Source: DASSUW01 sp963740605 (GTDB lineage Bacteria > Actinomycetota > Thermoleophilia > Solirubrobacterales > Solirubrobacteraceae). Taken from it: a stretch of 64,000 bases of DNA. This document shows positions 1 through 7,949 of the stretch, in pieces. The stretch's first letter is position 1; every line of letters begins with the position of its first letter. The notes under the pieces are model-generated. The model saw only the letters and a list, made by a program, of their open reading frames with translations, was not told the origin of the DNA and did no database searches. The position numbers were made by a program, and so were the translations under genes. The DNA lies in the NCBI GenBank assembly GCA_963740605.1, contig CAVUFC010000002.1:1-64000 (forward strand), given 5' to 3'.

Positions 1-466
1 GGGGACGATCCCGCCGAGCTCGAGCTGTGCGGGATCAACCCTCGCCACCGAGGCGCACGCACGAGGGAGGCGCTGCAATGCGTGCGCCGCCTTATGACGG
101 GCGAGCCGGTCGACTTCCGCGGCCGGTTCTTCGAGCTGCACGGCGCGATCCGCCCGGCGCCCGCGGTCCCGATTCCGATCCTGGTCGGTGGCCGCTCGGA
201 TGCGGCGCTCGTCCGCGCCGGGCGGTTGGCGGACGGCTGGCTGGCGCTGTGGGTCTCACCACGACGGTTCACGGAGGCGATCGGCACGATCGAAGCCGCC
301 GAGGCCGGGCGCGGCCGCGTCCGCTGGCAGCACGCGCTCCAGCTCTGGGCAGGCTTCGATGCCGCACGCGCGCGGGCGCGCGAGCGGCTCAGCGCGACCA
401 TGCCTCGAAGCCGCGATCGAGGCCGTGGCTGAGGTGAAGGCACTTCTGCCGAACGCCCATCCGTAG
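1..466 (+). pseudogene. Luciferase-like (LLM) flavin/F420-dependent oxidoreductase, internally deleted remnant
   Basis: The frame is open from the window edge and reads a typical LLM-family segment (GEPVDFRGRFFEL, then PIPILVGGRSDAALVRAGRLADGW) down to about position 400. There it runs into a premature TGA at 430-432. A different frame, ending at TAG 464-466, supplies EAAIEAVAEVKALL, which is the kind of C-terminal helix this family ends with. The family normally has some 60-80 residues between these two parts, including the segment that follows the RERL helix. I infer an internal, out-of-frame deletion near 395-405, so the product is probably inactive. The 5' end lies outside the window. A sequencing artefact cannot explain the missing length. 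Confidence 0.6.
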
Positions 467-565
467 CGTCGGCGGCAACCACCGTACGTCCGCCAAACAG
501 CCTGAAGGGCCGCGGTTTCACCAACAATTCCCGACCTTGACTTCCAGGCGATCGCTGTCTAAGAT

Positions 566-580
566 TCGACTTGAGTTCAA
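566..580. promoter_or_regulatory. Operator-like palindrome, site 1 of 6
   Basis: The sequence TCGACTTGAGTTCAA (reverse complement TTGAACTCAAGTCGA) belongs to the family of 15-bp imperfect palindromes described under findings. It lies 123 bp upstream of the ABC-importer operon start. The stretch 467-702 has no gene. Apart from this site and a GAGGAG ribosome-binding site at 691-696 I see nothing else in it. It is the most divergent member together with the site at 18441. Confidence 0.5.
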
Positions 581-702
581 TTCACCCGCTGGAGGAGAGG
601 GTGCTTCATGCGAGATGGGTGCGGCGGCACGTCGATGCACGCCACAGATTGGCCTGAGATGGCCCGGGCGGCATCAACACGCGACATAGCGAGGAGCCCG
701 AA

Positions 703-1818
703 GTGGCGACCGTGAACGAAGCGACCGAGCGCAAGCCGCGCCGGAAGATCAACCTCGGCTTCGACCGGTTCAGCGGCCTCTACCTGGGGGCGATGTTCAT
801 CATCGTCTTCGGCATCTGGGTGCCGGACCTGTTCCTGACCACCGCGACGCTGCACAGCGTCGCCGCCCAGCAGGCCGTGACCGGGATCGTGGCGCTCGCG
901 ATCCTGATTCCGCTCTCGGCGGGTCTCTACGACCTGTCGGTCGGGGCGACCGCGAACCTCGTCGGGGTCACGACCGTCGTCCTGATGAACGACAACGGCT
1001 GGGGGCCTGTCACCGCGATCGCGTTCGGGATGCTCGTCGCGATCACGATCGGCTGCGTCAACGCGTTCATCGTCGTCAAGCTCGGCGTGAACTCGTTCAT
1101 CGCGACGCTGGGCATGACATCGATCCTCGCGGCGACGCAGGTGATCGTCTCGCACAACGCCCAGCCGCTCCCGCCGACCTCGACCGGCTGGAACAACTTC
1201 ACGCAGACCACGGTCGGCGGCTTCCAGATCGTCGTGCTGTACCTGCTCGTCATCGCGTTCGTGCTGTGGTGGCTGACGGCGCACACGCCGACCGGCCGCT
1301 ACCTGTACGCGATCGGCGGCAACCCCGAGGCCGCCCGCCTGTCCGGCGTTCGGATCAACCGCTACACGACCTTCGCGCTCGTGACCTCGGCCACCGTGGC
1401 AGGCGGCGCGGGCGTCATGTTCTCCTCGCTGAACGGGCCGTCGCTCAACTTCGGCGGAACCCTGCTGCTTCCGGCGTTCGCCGCCGCCTTCCTCGGCTCG
1501 ACGCAGCTGATCCCCGGGAGGTTCAACGTCTGGGGAACGCTGTTGGCGATCTATGTCCTGGCCATCGGCGTGCAGGGCCTCCAGCTCGTGTCCGGTGCCA
1601 GCTGGCTGAACGACATGTTCAACGGCGTGGCTCTGATCATCGCCGTCGCGCTGTCGATCCAGCGGTCGCCCTCGGCCCACTGGGCGCGCATCAAGGCGCG
1701 TTTCGGGCGCGGCTCCGCCGGCCAACCGCCACCGGGCTCCGGCGCCGACGTGCCGCCGGAAGAGACCTCGGCCCCGGCTGCGACGGCGGGCTCCCAATCC
1801 GGCTCCGCTCTCCACTGA
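703..1818 (+). CDS. Ribose/autoinducer-type ABC transporter permease
   Basis: This is an integral membrane permease of the RbsC/BPD_transp_2 family, which forms the channel for sugar-like or small polar substrates. The 371-residue length suits the family, and there are about ten hydrophobic segments from residue 25 to 325. The conserved GxxNPEAARLSGVRINRY segment (around residues 205-225) is the usual cytoplasmic coupling region. The GTG start at 703 is preceded by GAGGAG at the right distance. The C-terminus carries a soluble tail rich in Pro, Ala and Ser. It is the first gene of an operon with the binding protein, the ATPase, an SDR and an EthD-like protein, so the substrate is probably the compound degraded by this cluster. 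The substrate cannot be read from sequence. Confidence 0.88.
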   Translation: MATVNEATERKPRRKINLGFDRFSGLYLGAMFIIVFGIWVPDLFLTTATLHSVAAQQAVTGIVALAILIPLSAGLYDLSVGATANLVGVTTVVLMNDNGWGPVTAIAFGMLVAITIGCVNAFIVVKLGVNSFIATLGMTSILAATQVIVSHNAQPLPPTSTGWNNFTQTTVGGFQIVVLYLLVIAFVLWWLTAHTPTGRYLYAIGGNPEAARLSGVRINRYTTFALVTSATVAGGAGVMFSSLNGPSLNFGGTLLLPAFAAAFLGSTQLIPGRFNVWGTLLAIYVLAIGVQGLQLVSGASWLNDMFNGVALIIAVALSIQRSPSAHWARIKARFGRGSAGQPPPGSGADVPPEETSAPAATAGSQSGSALH

Positions 1819-1873
1819 GCCTGCGCCGCCCCAGTACCTGACTCACACAGCTCAAACCCCGAGAAGGAGACCC

Positions 1874-3064
1874 ATGACCCACACCACGCGACGTCACCGC
1901 CAGCCGAGCGGCCCGCGGCACATCCGCGGACTCGCCGCCATCATCGCCGCGCTCGTCCTCGCCCTCGCGTTCGCCTCCTGCGGCGGCGACGACAGCTCGA
2001 GCGGCGCCGCCTCCTCGTCAGGTGGATCCTCCACGAGCTCGGACGCCGGCGGAGGCGTCGCGACGGCGCAGGAGCGGCTATCGCCGTTCGAGGCGAAGCC
2101 GACCAAGATCCTCATCACTGAGCCGCTCAAGGGCACCCCGCCCAAGGGCAAGAACCTCGTGATGCTCGGGACCAACGACCCGAACAACCAGAAGCTCCAG
2201 AAGTCGCTCAAGGAGCTCGCGGCCCTGGCTGGCTGGAGCTATTCCGTCGTCAGCTACGACCCCGCCAACCCGGCGACGTTCAACGCCGCGGTTGACACGG
2301 CGCTCACGAAGAACGCCGACTACGTCGCCGAGGCCGGCATCCCGCTGACGCCCGCCATGATCAAGAAGGTCCAGGACGCCGGCGCGAAGTGGGTGCTGAC
2401 TTCGGTGCACCCGGCCGACATCAAGGACCCGGTCATCGTCGACGCGAACGCCTACTCGAACGACGAGCAGATGGGCAAGGTGCTCGCCGACTTCTTCATC
2501 TCCGACTCCAAGGGCAAGGGCAACGTCGTCATCGAGCACGTGCCCGCGTACCCGATCCTCGATGGCTTCACCGATGGGTTCCAGGCCGAGGTCAAGGAGC
2601 TGTGCCCGGACTGCAAGGTGAAGATCCAGGAGATCACGATCCCGGATCTGGTCGCCGGCAAGGTGCCGAGCGTGATGGTGTCGGCGCTGCGCTCGAACCC
2701 GGACGCCAACTACGTCGCCTTCGACGTCGGCCCGTTCGCGGCCGGCTTCGACGCCGCGCTCGCGGCGGCGGGGCTCACCAACAAGGTCAAGATCATCGGC
2801 GAAGCGGCCGACGAGGCGGCCCTCGCGAACCTGAAGTCCGGCAAGCACACGGCGTGGACCGGGTTCGATCCCGTCTACTCGACCTACGTGATGATGGACG
2901 CGATGTTCCGGGACTCGCTCGGCATGCCGATCGACCAGGAGAAGTCCGGCCTGCAGACCACGCAGATCCTGACCAAGGACAACGTCGGCGAGATCCAGGG
3001 CTCCACGTGGAGCGAGCCCGCGGACGCGCTCGACCAGTTCAAGCAGCTCTGGGGCCTCGGGTAA
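1874..3064 (+). CDS. Sugar-type ABC transporter substrate-binding lipoprotein
   Basis: This is a periplasmic-binding-protein-like lipoprotein of 396 residues. The N-terminus has an arginine-rich start, a hydrophobic stretch and a lipobox ending LAFASC, with Cys36 as the predicted lipidation site. A Ser/Gly-rich linker follows, then the two-lobed binding domain (about residues 70-396). It is related to the RbsB/XylF type rather than the oligopeptide type. It sits 55 bp downstream of the permease with the ribosome-binding site GAGAAGGAG, and 42 bp before the ATPase gene. Its ligand is unknown; the surrounding dehydrogenases and P450 suggest an alcohol or a terpenoid/steroid-like compound rather than a sugar, but that is inference. 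Confidence 0.88.
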   Translation: MTHTTRRHRQPSGPRHIRGLAAIIAALVLALAFASCGGDDSSSGAASSSGGSSTSSDAGGGVATAQERLSPFEAKPTKILITEPLKGTPPKGKNLVMLGTNDPNNQKLQKSLKELAALAGWSYSVVSYDPANPATFNAAVDTALTKNADYVAEAGIPLTPAMIKKVQDAGAKWVLTSVHPADIKDPVIVDANAYSNDEQMGKVLADFFISDSKGKGNVVIEHVPAYPILDGFTDGFQAEVKELCPDCKVKIQEITIPDLVAGKVPSVMVSALRSNPDANYVAFDVGPFAAGFDAALAAAGLTNKVKIIGEAADEAALANLKSGKHTAWTGFDPVYSTYVMMDAMFRDSLGMPIDQEKSGLQTTQILTKDNVGEIQGSTWSEPADALDQFKQLWGLG

Positions 3065-3106
3065 GAGAGGGCACCAGTCCGTGACTCGATCCAGGAGGAC
3101 GACGCG

Positions 3107-4654
3107 ATGATCGCGGTGCTCGACGTCGAAACGGTGTCGAAGACGTTCACCCGCACCAAGGCGCTGTCAGGCGTCAGCATGACCATCGAACCAGGTGAAG
3201 TTCATGCGCTCCTGGGTCAGAACGGATCGGGGAAGTCGACCCTGATCAAGATCCTGTCCGGATATCACGCGCCCGATCACGGCGGTGGTATCCGGATCCA
3301 GGGCAACGAGCTGCCGTTCCAGTCACCGGTGGCGTCGTACCGGCTCGGATGCCGGTTCGTGCAGCAGGATCTCGGGCTCGTCCCGACCCTGTCGGTCCTG
3401 GACAACATGTCGCTCGGGTCGGGCTTCCCCACGGCGTGGGGGACGATCCGGGACAAGGCGAGCTACCGGCAGGCCAAGGAGGACCTGGCGAAGGTCGACC
3501 TCGACATCGACCCGAAGGCCTTGGTCTCGACCCTGAGCGCTTCGGAGCGCACCGGGGTCGCGATTGCCCGCGCGCTGCGGGAGGACCCCGAATACCCGCA
3601 CTGCCTGCTCGTCCTCGACGAGCCGACCGCGACGCTGCCCGTCGACGAGGTGGACAACCTCCTGGATCGCGTCGCCGCGTTGGCGGCCACCGGCGTCGCG
3701 GTGCTGTACGTGACCCACCACCTCGGCGAGGTCTTCCGCGTCGCGAACAAGGTGTCCGTGTTCCGCGACGGCAAGGTCGTCGGTGCAGGCCCGGTCGGCG
3801 ACTTCGACCACGCCGCGATCGTCGAGCTCCTCGCCGGTGAGGAGCTGCTGGCGGAGGAGAGCGAGGCCCGGCGCCAGAAGGCCGCGCGTGCGGCGGCCCG
3901 CGACCACGAGGTCGTGTTCGAGATCGAGGATCTCCGCGCCGGCGCGCTGGCCGGAGTCTCGATCAAGGCGGAGAAGGGCGAGATCATCGGGATCGCCGGC
4001 CTGGCCGGGTCGGGCCGGGACACCGTGCTCGGCGCGAGCTTCGGCGCCCTGCCGCGCAGCTCGGGCGAGGTCAGCGTGGCGGGGGAGCCGCTGCCCGGAT
4101 CGCGGCCCGACGTGGCCATCGGCCAGGGCGTGGCCTACCTCGCGCCGGACCGCAAGATCGGCGGCGCCGTGATGACGATGAGCGCGCGCGAGAACCTCAC
4201 GCTGCCCGACCTCAAGCCGTTCTGGAAGGGCGGGATCGTCCGCCGCAAGCCCGAGAAGGTACGGACCAGGGAGTGGTTCGAGCGGCTGTCGGTACGGCCC
4301 GCAAACGCGGTCGAGGAGCCGCTGAGCATCTTCAGCGGCGGCAACCAGCAGAAGATCCTGTTCGGGAAATGGCTGTCCCAGACGCCTACCGTCTTCCTGC
4401 TCGACGAGCCGACCCAGGGAGTGGACGTCGGCGCCAAGAGCGACCTCCATCGCGAGCTCGTCACCGCGGCCCAGGACGGCGCGGCGGTTCTGATCAGCTC
4501 GAGCGACCTGGAGGAGCTCGCCGACCTCTGCGATCGCGTGATCGTGATCGTGGACGGCAGGATCTCGAGCGAGCTCGAGGGCGCCGGGCTGACGCAGGGC
4601 GCCATCACGCGCAGCTTCATGCCGCTCGCCGCAGAGCCGCTCGAAGCCGGCTGA
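3107..4654 (+). CDS. Double-domain sugar-type ABC transporter ATP-binding protein
   Basis: This 515-residue protein has the two fused ATPase domains typical of RbsA/MglA proteins. The first domain has a perfect Walker A (GQNGSGKST) and Walker B (LLVLDEPTA) but an altered signature (LSASERTGVAIARAL). The second has the degenerate Walker A usual for the family (GLAGSGRD) and an intact signature (FSGGNQQKILFGKWL) followed by VFLLDEPTQGVDVG. ATG 3107 is preceded by AGGAGG. Its stop overlaps the ATG of the next SDR gene by one base, so importer and SDR are translationally coupled. It powers the importer made by the two preceding genes. Confidence 0.9.
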   Translation: MIAVLDVETVSKTFTRTKALSGVSMTIEPGEVHALLGQNGSGKSTLIKILSGYHAPDHGGGIRIQGNELPFQSPVASYRLGCRFVQQDLGLVPTLSVLDNMSLGSGFPTAWGTIRDKASYRQAKEDLAKVDLDIDPKALVSTLSASERTGVAIARALREDPEYPHCLLVLDEPTATLPVDEVDNLLDRVAALAATGVAVLYVTHHLGEVFRVANKVSVFRDGKVVGAGPVGDFDHAAIVELLAGEELLAEESEARRQKAARAAARDHEVVFEIEDLRAGALAGVSIKAEKGEIIGIAGLAGSGRDTVLGASFGALPRSSGEVSVAGEPLPGSRPDVAIGQGVAYLAPDRKIGGAVMTMSARENLTLPDLKPFWKGGIVRRKPEKVRTREWFERLSVRPANAVEEPLSIFSGGNQQKILFGKWLSQTPTVFLLDEPTQGVDVGAKSDLHRELVTAAQDGAAVLISSSDLEELADLCDRVIVIVDGRISSELEGAGLTQGAITRSFMPLAAEPLEAG

Positions 4655-5436
4655 TGCGCCTCGCCGGCAAGGTCATCGTGGTCACCGGGGCGGCCGCCGG
4701 ACTCGGGCGGGCGGCCGCGCACCGGCTCGCCGGCGAGGGAGCGCGGCTGACGCTGATCGACGTCGACGCCGACGGGCTCGCGGAGAGCATGCAGTCGGTG
4801 CTGGCCGCGACGCCCGGCGCCGATCTGCTCACGGTCACCGCGGACGTGTCGCGTGAGGCCGAGGTCGCGGGCTTCGTGGAGCAGACCAAGGCCCACTTCG
4901 GCCGCGTCGACGGGCTGCACAACAACGCCGGGATCGAGGGTCGCCAGGCTCCGCTCGAGGACTACGACATCGCGGTGTTCGACCGCGTGATCGACATCAA
5001 CCTCAAGGGCGTCTTCTACGGGATGCGGCACACGCTGCCCCACCTCAAGGCCCAGGGGTCCGGCGCGATCGTCAACGTCGCCTCCGTCGGTGGGATCCGC
5101 GGCATCCCGAACCAGCTCGCTTACGTCGCGAGCAAGCACGCCGTCGTCGGGATGACGAAGGTGGCCGCGGTCGAGGCCGGCGTCCACGGGGTGCGCGTGA
5201 ACGCGATCGCACCCGGCGTGATCATGACCGAGATGGTCAAGGGAGCGTTCATCCAGATCGGCGGCGAGGAGGGCTGGGAGCAGGCCGCGCAGGACTACGT
5301 CAGCGTCAACCCGATGCAGCGCTACGGAGAGCCGGCGGAGGTCGCCGACGTGGTCGCCTACCTGCTCTCCGACGACGCGTCGTTCGTCAACGGCATCGTC
5401 GTGCCGATCGACGGCGGCCAGTCCCAGGCGTACTGA
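4654..5436 (+). CDS. SDR family oxidoreductase
   Basis: This is a classical 260-residue NAD(P)-dependent short-chain dehydrogenase. It shows the dinucleotide-binding TGAAAGLG near residue 12, NNAG, the catalytic Ser in NVASVGG and YVASK with the catalytic Tyr and Lys. An acidic residue (LIDVD) after the second beta strand suggests a preference for NAD. The start overlaps the ATPase stop (TGATG), and its stop overlaps the next gene in the same way. The position directly after the importer suggests that it oxidises the imported substrate or an early intermediate. Confidence 0.87.
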   Translation: MRLAGKVIVVTGAAAGLGRAAAHRLAGEGARLTLIDVDADGLAESMQSVLAATPGADLLTVTADVSREAEVAGFVEQTKAHFGRVDGLHNNAGIEGRQAPLEDYDIAVFDRVIDINLKGVFYGMRHTLPHLKAQGSGAIVNVASVGGIRGIPNQLAYVASKHAVVGMTKVAAVEAGVHGVRVNAIAPGVIMTEMVKGAFIQIGGEEGWEQAAQDYVSVNPMQRYGEPAEVADVVAYLLSDDASFVNGIVVPIDGGQSQAY

Positions 5437-6161
5437 TGGGCAAGAGCATCAGCCGCTTCGAGCCGACCCCGTCTCGCACTCCCGAGGAATGCGAGCGGCA
5501 TTACACGCAGGTCCACGTGCGCATGGCGCAGGAGCTCCTGCGCCCGATGCCGGCGCTGGTCAGCTACCACATTGATCGTGCCGTCGCGCAGGCCGATGTC
5601 GTGGGTGGCTGGGCTCAGCGGCCGCGGGCGTGGCGGTTCGTCGTCCTGCGGTTCGATCCGGGCGAAGTCCTCACCTTCTCGCCCGAGGAGAACGAGATGG
5701 TCGCCCAGGATCACGTCAACTGCCTGTACCGGCTGCGCCACACCGACGTCGAGGAGACCGTCCTGATCGACCGCCGGGGTGATCAGCTCGCCTTGGCCAA
5801 GTTCCTGCTCGAGGCCGACCGAGCGCCGGGCGTCGGTGCCGGCGAGGCGTGGTCCGACTTCAGCGCGCTGGCCGACCGCGTGCGCGAGCAGATGGAGAGC
5901 GCCTTCGACGCACGGCTGCTGATCCTGAACCGTGCGCTCAACGAGGTCGAGTGCGAGCCGGTCGACGTCGAAGGTCAGCGGCCGATCGGGCTGCTCGACG
6001 ACACGACCCGCCTCGGCTACATGGAGATCTACTTCGATCACGCGCGCTGGGGAAGGGAAGCCCTGGGTCCCCTGGTGGCCGAGGGTCTGCTGCGCCGGCC
6101 GAGCCTGGTCGACGTCAATCTCCTGCAGGTCGAGGAGCACGCTCCGCTCAGCCGCGGCTGA
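5436..6161 (+). CDS. EthD-like dimeric alpha/beta-barrel protein
   Basis: This is a 241-residue protein with no signal peptide. The N-terminal part (about 1-110) resembles the EthD/ABM ferredoxin-like fold, including the family pattern of ECERHYTQVH followed by hydrophobic strands. The second half looks like a diverged repeat of the same fold. EthD-like proteins occur in degradation clusters for ethers, steroids and aromatics, sometimes as accessory factors of P450s, but their reaction is often unknown. It is the last gene of the importer operon, coupled to the preceding SDR by a one-base overlap. Family assignment is from pattern recognition only. Confidence 0.55.
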   Translation: MGKSISRFEPTPSRTPEECERHYTQVHVRMAQELLRPMPALVSYHIDRAVAQADVVGGWAQRPRAWRFVVLRFDPGEVLTFSPEENEMVAQDHVNCLYRLRHTDVEETVLIDRRGDQLALAKFLLEADRAPGVGAGEAWSDFSALADRVREQMESAFDARLLILNRALNEVECEPVDVEGQRPIGLLDDTTRLGYMEIYFDHARWGREALGPLVAEGLLRRPSLVDVNLLQVEEHAPLSRG

Positions 6162-6173
6162 GGCGCAGGCCGG

Positions 6174-6920
6174 TCACTGGGCGACGTAGCCGCCGTCGAC
6201 GGGCAGCGCGATGCCGGTGATGTACGCCGCCTCGTCGGATGCAAGAAAGACGACGGCTGCCGCGACCTCTTCGGGGCGACCGTCACGGCCCAGGGGGATC
6301 TGTGCCGTCATCCTCGCCACGGCGTCGGCGTCCGCGGACTCCGTCATCGCGGTGACGATCAGCCCGGGGCAGATGGCGTTGGCGCGGACGTTGTCGGGGC
6401 CGTACGCAGCCGCTGCCCCACGCGTCAGGCCGAGCACGGCGGCCTTGCTCCCCTGGTACGGGAGCGATCCCCGCAGACCGACGAGCGCAGCCACCGAGGC
6501 GACGTTGACGATCGACCCTCCCCCACGCGCGACCATGCTCGGGATCACCGCCTGCATCCCGAGGAATACGCCGTGCTGGTTGACGCCCGTCACGAGGTCC
6601 CATTCGCCGTCTTGGAGCTCGACGCCCACAGACCGCACCTGGACGCCGGCGTTGTTCACGAGGACGTCGATCCCGCCGTACGCCTGCTCGACCGCCTCGA
6701 CGACCGCTCGCCAGGCGTGAGCGTCGGTCACGTCCAGGCGGTGAGAGGTCGCCTCGACGCCGGTGGCTCGGATCTCGTCGGCGAGCCGTGCGCCGCCCTC
6801 CGCCAGGTCGGCGATCACGACCGTCGCGCCCTCGCGCGCCAGCGCGCGAACGTGAGCGGCACCCATCCCGCCGGCACCGCCGGTCACGAGCGCGACCTTG
6901 CCGGCGACGCGCGAACCCAT
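6174..6920 (-). CDS. SDR family oxidoreductase
   Basis: This short-chain dehydrogenase of 248 residues has TGGAGGMG in the cofactor site, NNAG, NVASVAALVG and the catalytic YQGSK. It ends in the PVDGGY motif common to the family. I chose the ATG at 6920 because AGGAGG lies eight bases upstream; a GTG two codons earlier is too close to that site. It is transcribed leftward, divergent from the mycofactocin-type SDR at 7027, and the shared intergenic region holds a perfect CTGAA-N5-TTCAG operator. It is convergent with the EthD-like gene, 12 bases away. Confidence 0.87.
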   Translation of the reverse strand: MGSRVAGKVALVTGGAGGMGAAHVRALAREGATVVIADLAEGGARLADEIRATGVEATSHRLDVTDAHAWRAVVEAVEQAYGGIDVLVNNAGVQVRSVGVELQDGEWDLVTGVNQHGVFLGMQAVIPSMVARGGGSIVNVASVAALVGLRGSLPYQGSKAAVLGLTRGAAAAYGPDNVRANAICPGLIVTAMTESADADAVARMTAQIPLGRDGRPEEVAAAVVFLASDEAAYITGIALPVDGGYVAQ

Positions 6921-6959
6921 CGTCACATCCTCCTCGTGGTGGCCTGCCAGTCATCCTAC

Positions 6960-6974
6960 CTGAATTCACTTCAG
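6960..6974. promoter_or_regulatory. Operator-like palindrome, site 2 of 6 (perfect arms)
   Basis: CTGAATTCACTTCAG is a perfect 5-5-5 inverted repeat and the best member of the family. It lies between divergent genes, 40 bp from the SDR start at 6920 and 52 bp from the SDR start at 7027, so one bound protein could control both promoters. Confidence 0.62.
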
Positions 6975-7026
6975 ACTGATAGTCTTGCGATTCGCCGTCA
7001 GACAGCAGCGGAAGAGAGGAGAACCG

Positions 7027-7866
7027 ATGGGACTCGTGAATGGAAAGGTCGCGCTGGTCACAGGCGCCGGCCGCGGACAGGGGCGCTCGCACGCCGTGCG
7101 TCTCGCAGCCGAGGGCGCCGACGTCATCGCCGTCGATATCTGTGCGACTCCGCTCGAGACCCTCTCCTACGAGTTGTCGACCGAGGACGACCTCGACGCC
7201 ACGGTGAAGGAGATCGAGGCCGCCGGACGCCGCGCCGTCAAGGTGATCGCCGATGTTCGCTCGCTCGCCGAGATGGAGCGGGCGGTCGAGGTCGGCTTGG
7301 CCGAGCTCGGCAAGATCGACATCGTCTGCGCGAACGCGGGGATCGGTACCTGGGCGGTCGTCTGGGAGATGACCGAGCAGCAATGGAGCGAGATGGTCGA
7401 CATCAACCTCACGGGTGTGTTCAACACCGTGCGCGCCGCGCTGCCCTCGATGGTCGAGCGCGGGAAGGGCGGCAGCCTGGTCCTGACCAGCTCCACCGCC
7501 GGCCTGCGCGCGTACCAGAACACCGCGCACTACACGGCCGCCAAGCACGGCGTGATCGGGCTCATGAAAGTACTCGCGCAGGAGTGCGGCCCGCATGGGA
7601 TCCGCGTCAACGCGGTGTGCCCCACGACGGTCCGGACGCCGCTGGTCATCAACGACTCGACGTTCGAGCTGTTCGCCCCCGACGTCGAGAATCCGGGCGA
7701 GGACGATGTTCGCGAGGCGTTCGCGGGGCTGAACATCCTTCCCGACGTCCCCTGGATCGAGCCCGGCGACGTTTCGAACGCCGTGCTCTTCCTGTGCTCG
7801 AATGCGGCCAAGTACGTCACCGGCGTCGCGCTCCCGATCGACGCCGGCAACACGGTCAAGACCTGA
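7027..7866 (+). CDS. Mycofactocin-coupled SDR family oxidoreductase
   Basis: This 279-residue SDR carries the special N-terminal signature of mycofactocin-dependent dehydrogenases: TGAGRGQGRSHAVRLA followed by IAVDIC and an insertion of about 15 residues (ETLSYELSTEDDLDAT) after the second beta strand. In that subfamily NAD(H) is bound without being released, and mycofactocin takes the electrons. The catalytic motif YTAAK is present. ATG 7027 follows GAGAGGAGA. A few bases downstream of the gene is the promoter region of the aldehyde dehydrogenase/mft operon. The physical link to a full mft operon supports the assignment strongly. The alcohol substrate is unknown. Confidence 0.9.
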   Translation: MGLVNGKVALVTGAGRGQGRSHAVRLAAEGADVIAVDICATPLETLSYELSTEDDLDATVKEIEAAGRRAVKVIADVRSLAEMERAVEVGLAELGKIDIVCANAGIGTWAVVWEMTEQQWSEMVDINLTGVFNTVRAALPSMVERGKGGSLVLTSSTAGLRAYQNTAHYTAAKHGVIGLMKVLAQECGPHGIRVNAVCPTTVRTPLVINDSTFELFAPDVENPGEDDVREAFAGLNILPDVPWIEPGDVSNAVLFLCSNAAKYVTGVALPIDAGNTVKT

Positions 7867-7908
7867 CGTTCCCCTCTTGACTCTCGCGCGCCGGCGCGAC
7901 TACTATTA

Positions 7909-7923
7909 CCGAATCGACTTCAG
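7909..7923. promoter_or_regulatory. Operator-like palindrome, site 3 of 6
   Basis: CCGAATCGACTTCAG is a 5-5-5 inverted repeat with one mismatch, 26 bp upstream of the aldehyde dehydrogenase start. It would place the aldehyde dehydrogenase and probably the whole mft operon, which follows after only 33 bp, under the same control as the neighbouring units. Confidence 0.6.
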
Positions 7924-7949
7924 GTCAGACGAGGAGAGGACCTCTTTCA

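Noticed and set aside
6174..6220. Riboswitch or attenuator between the EthD-like and SDR genes
   Set aside because: Only 12 bases separate the convergent genes and no stable fold was seen.
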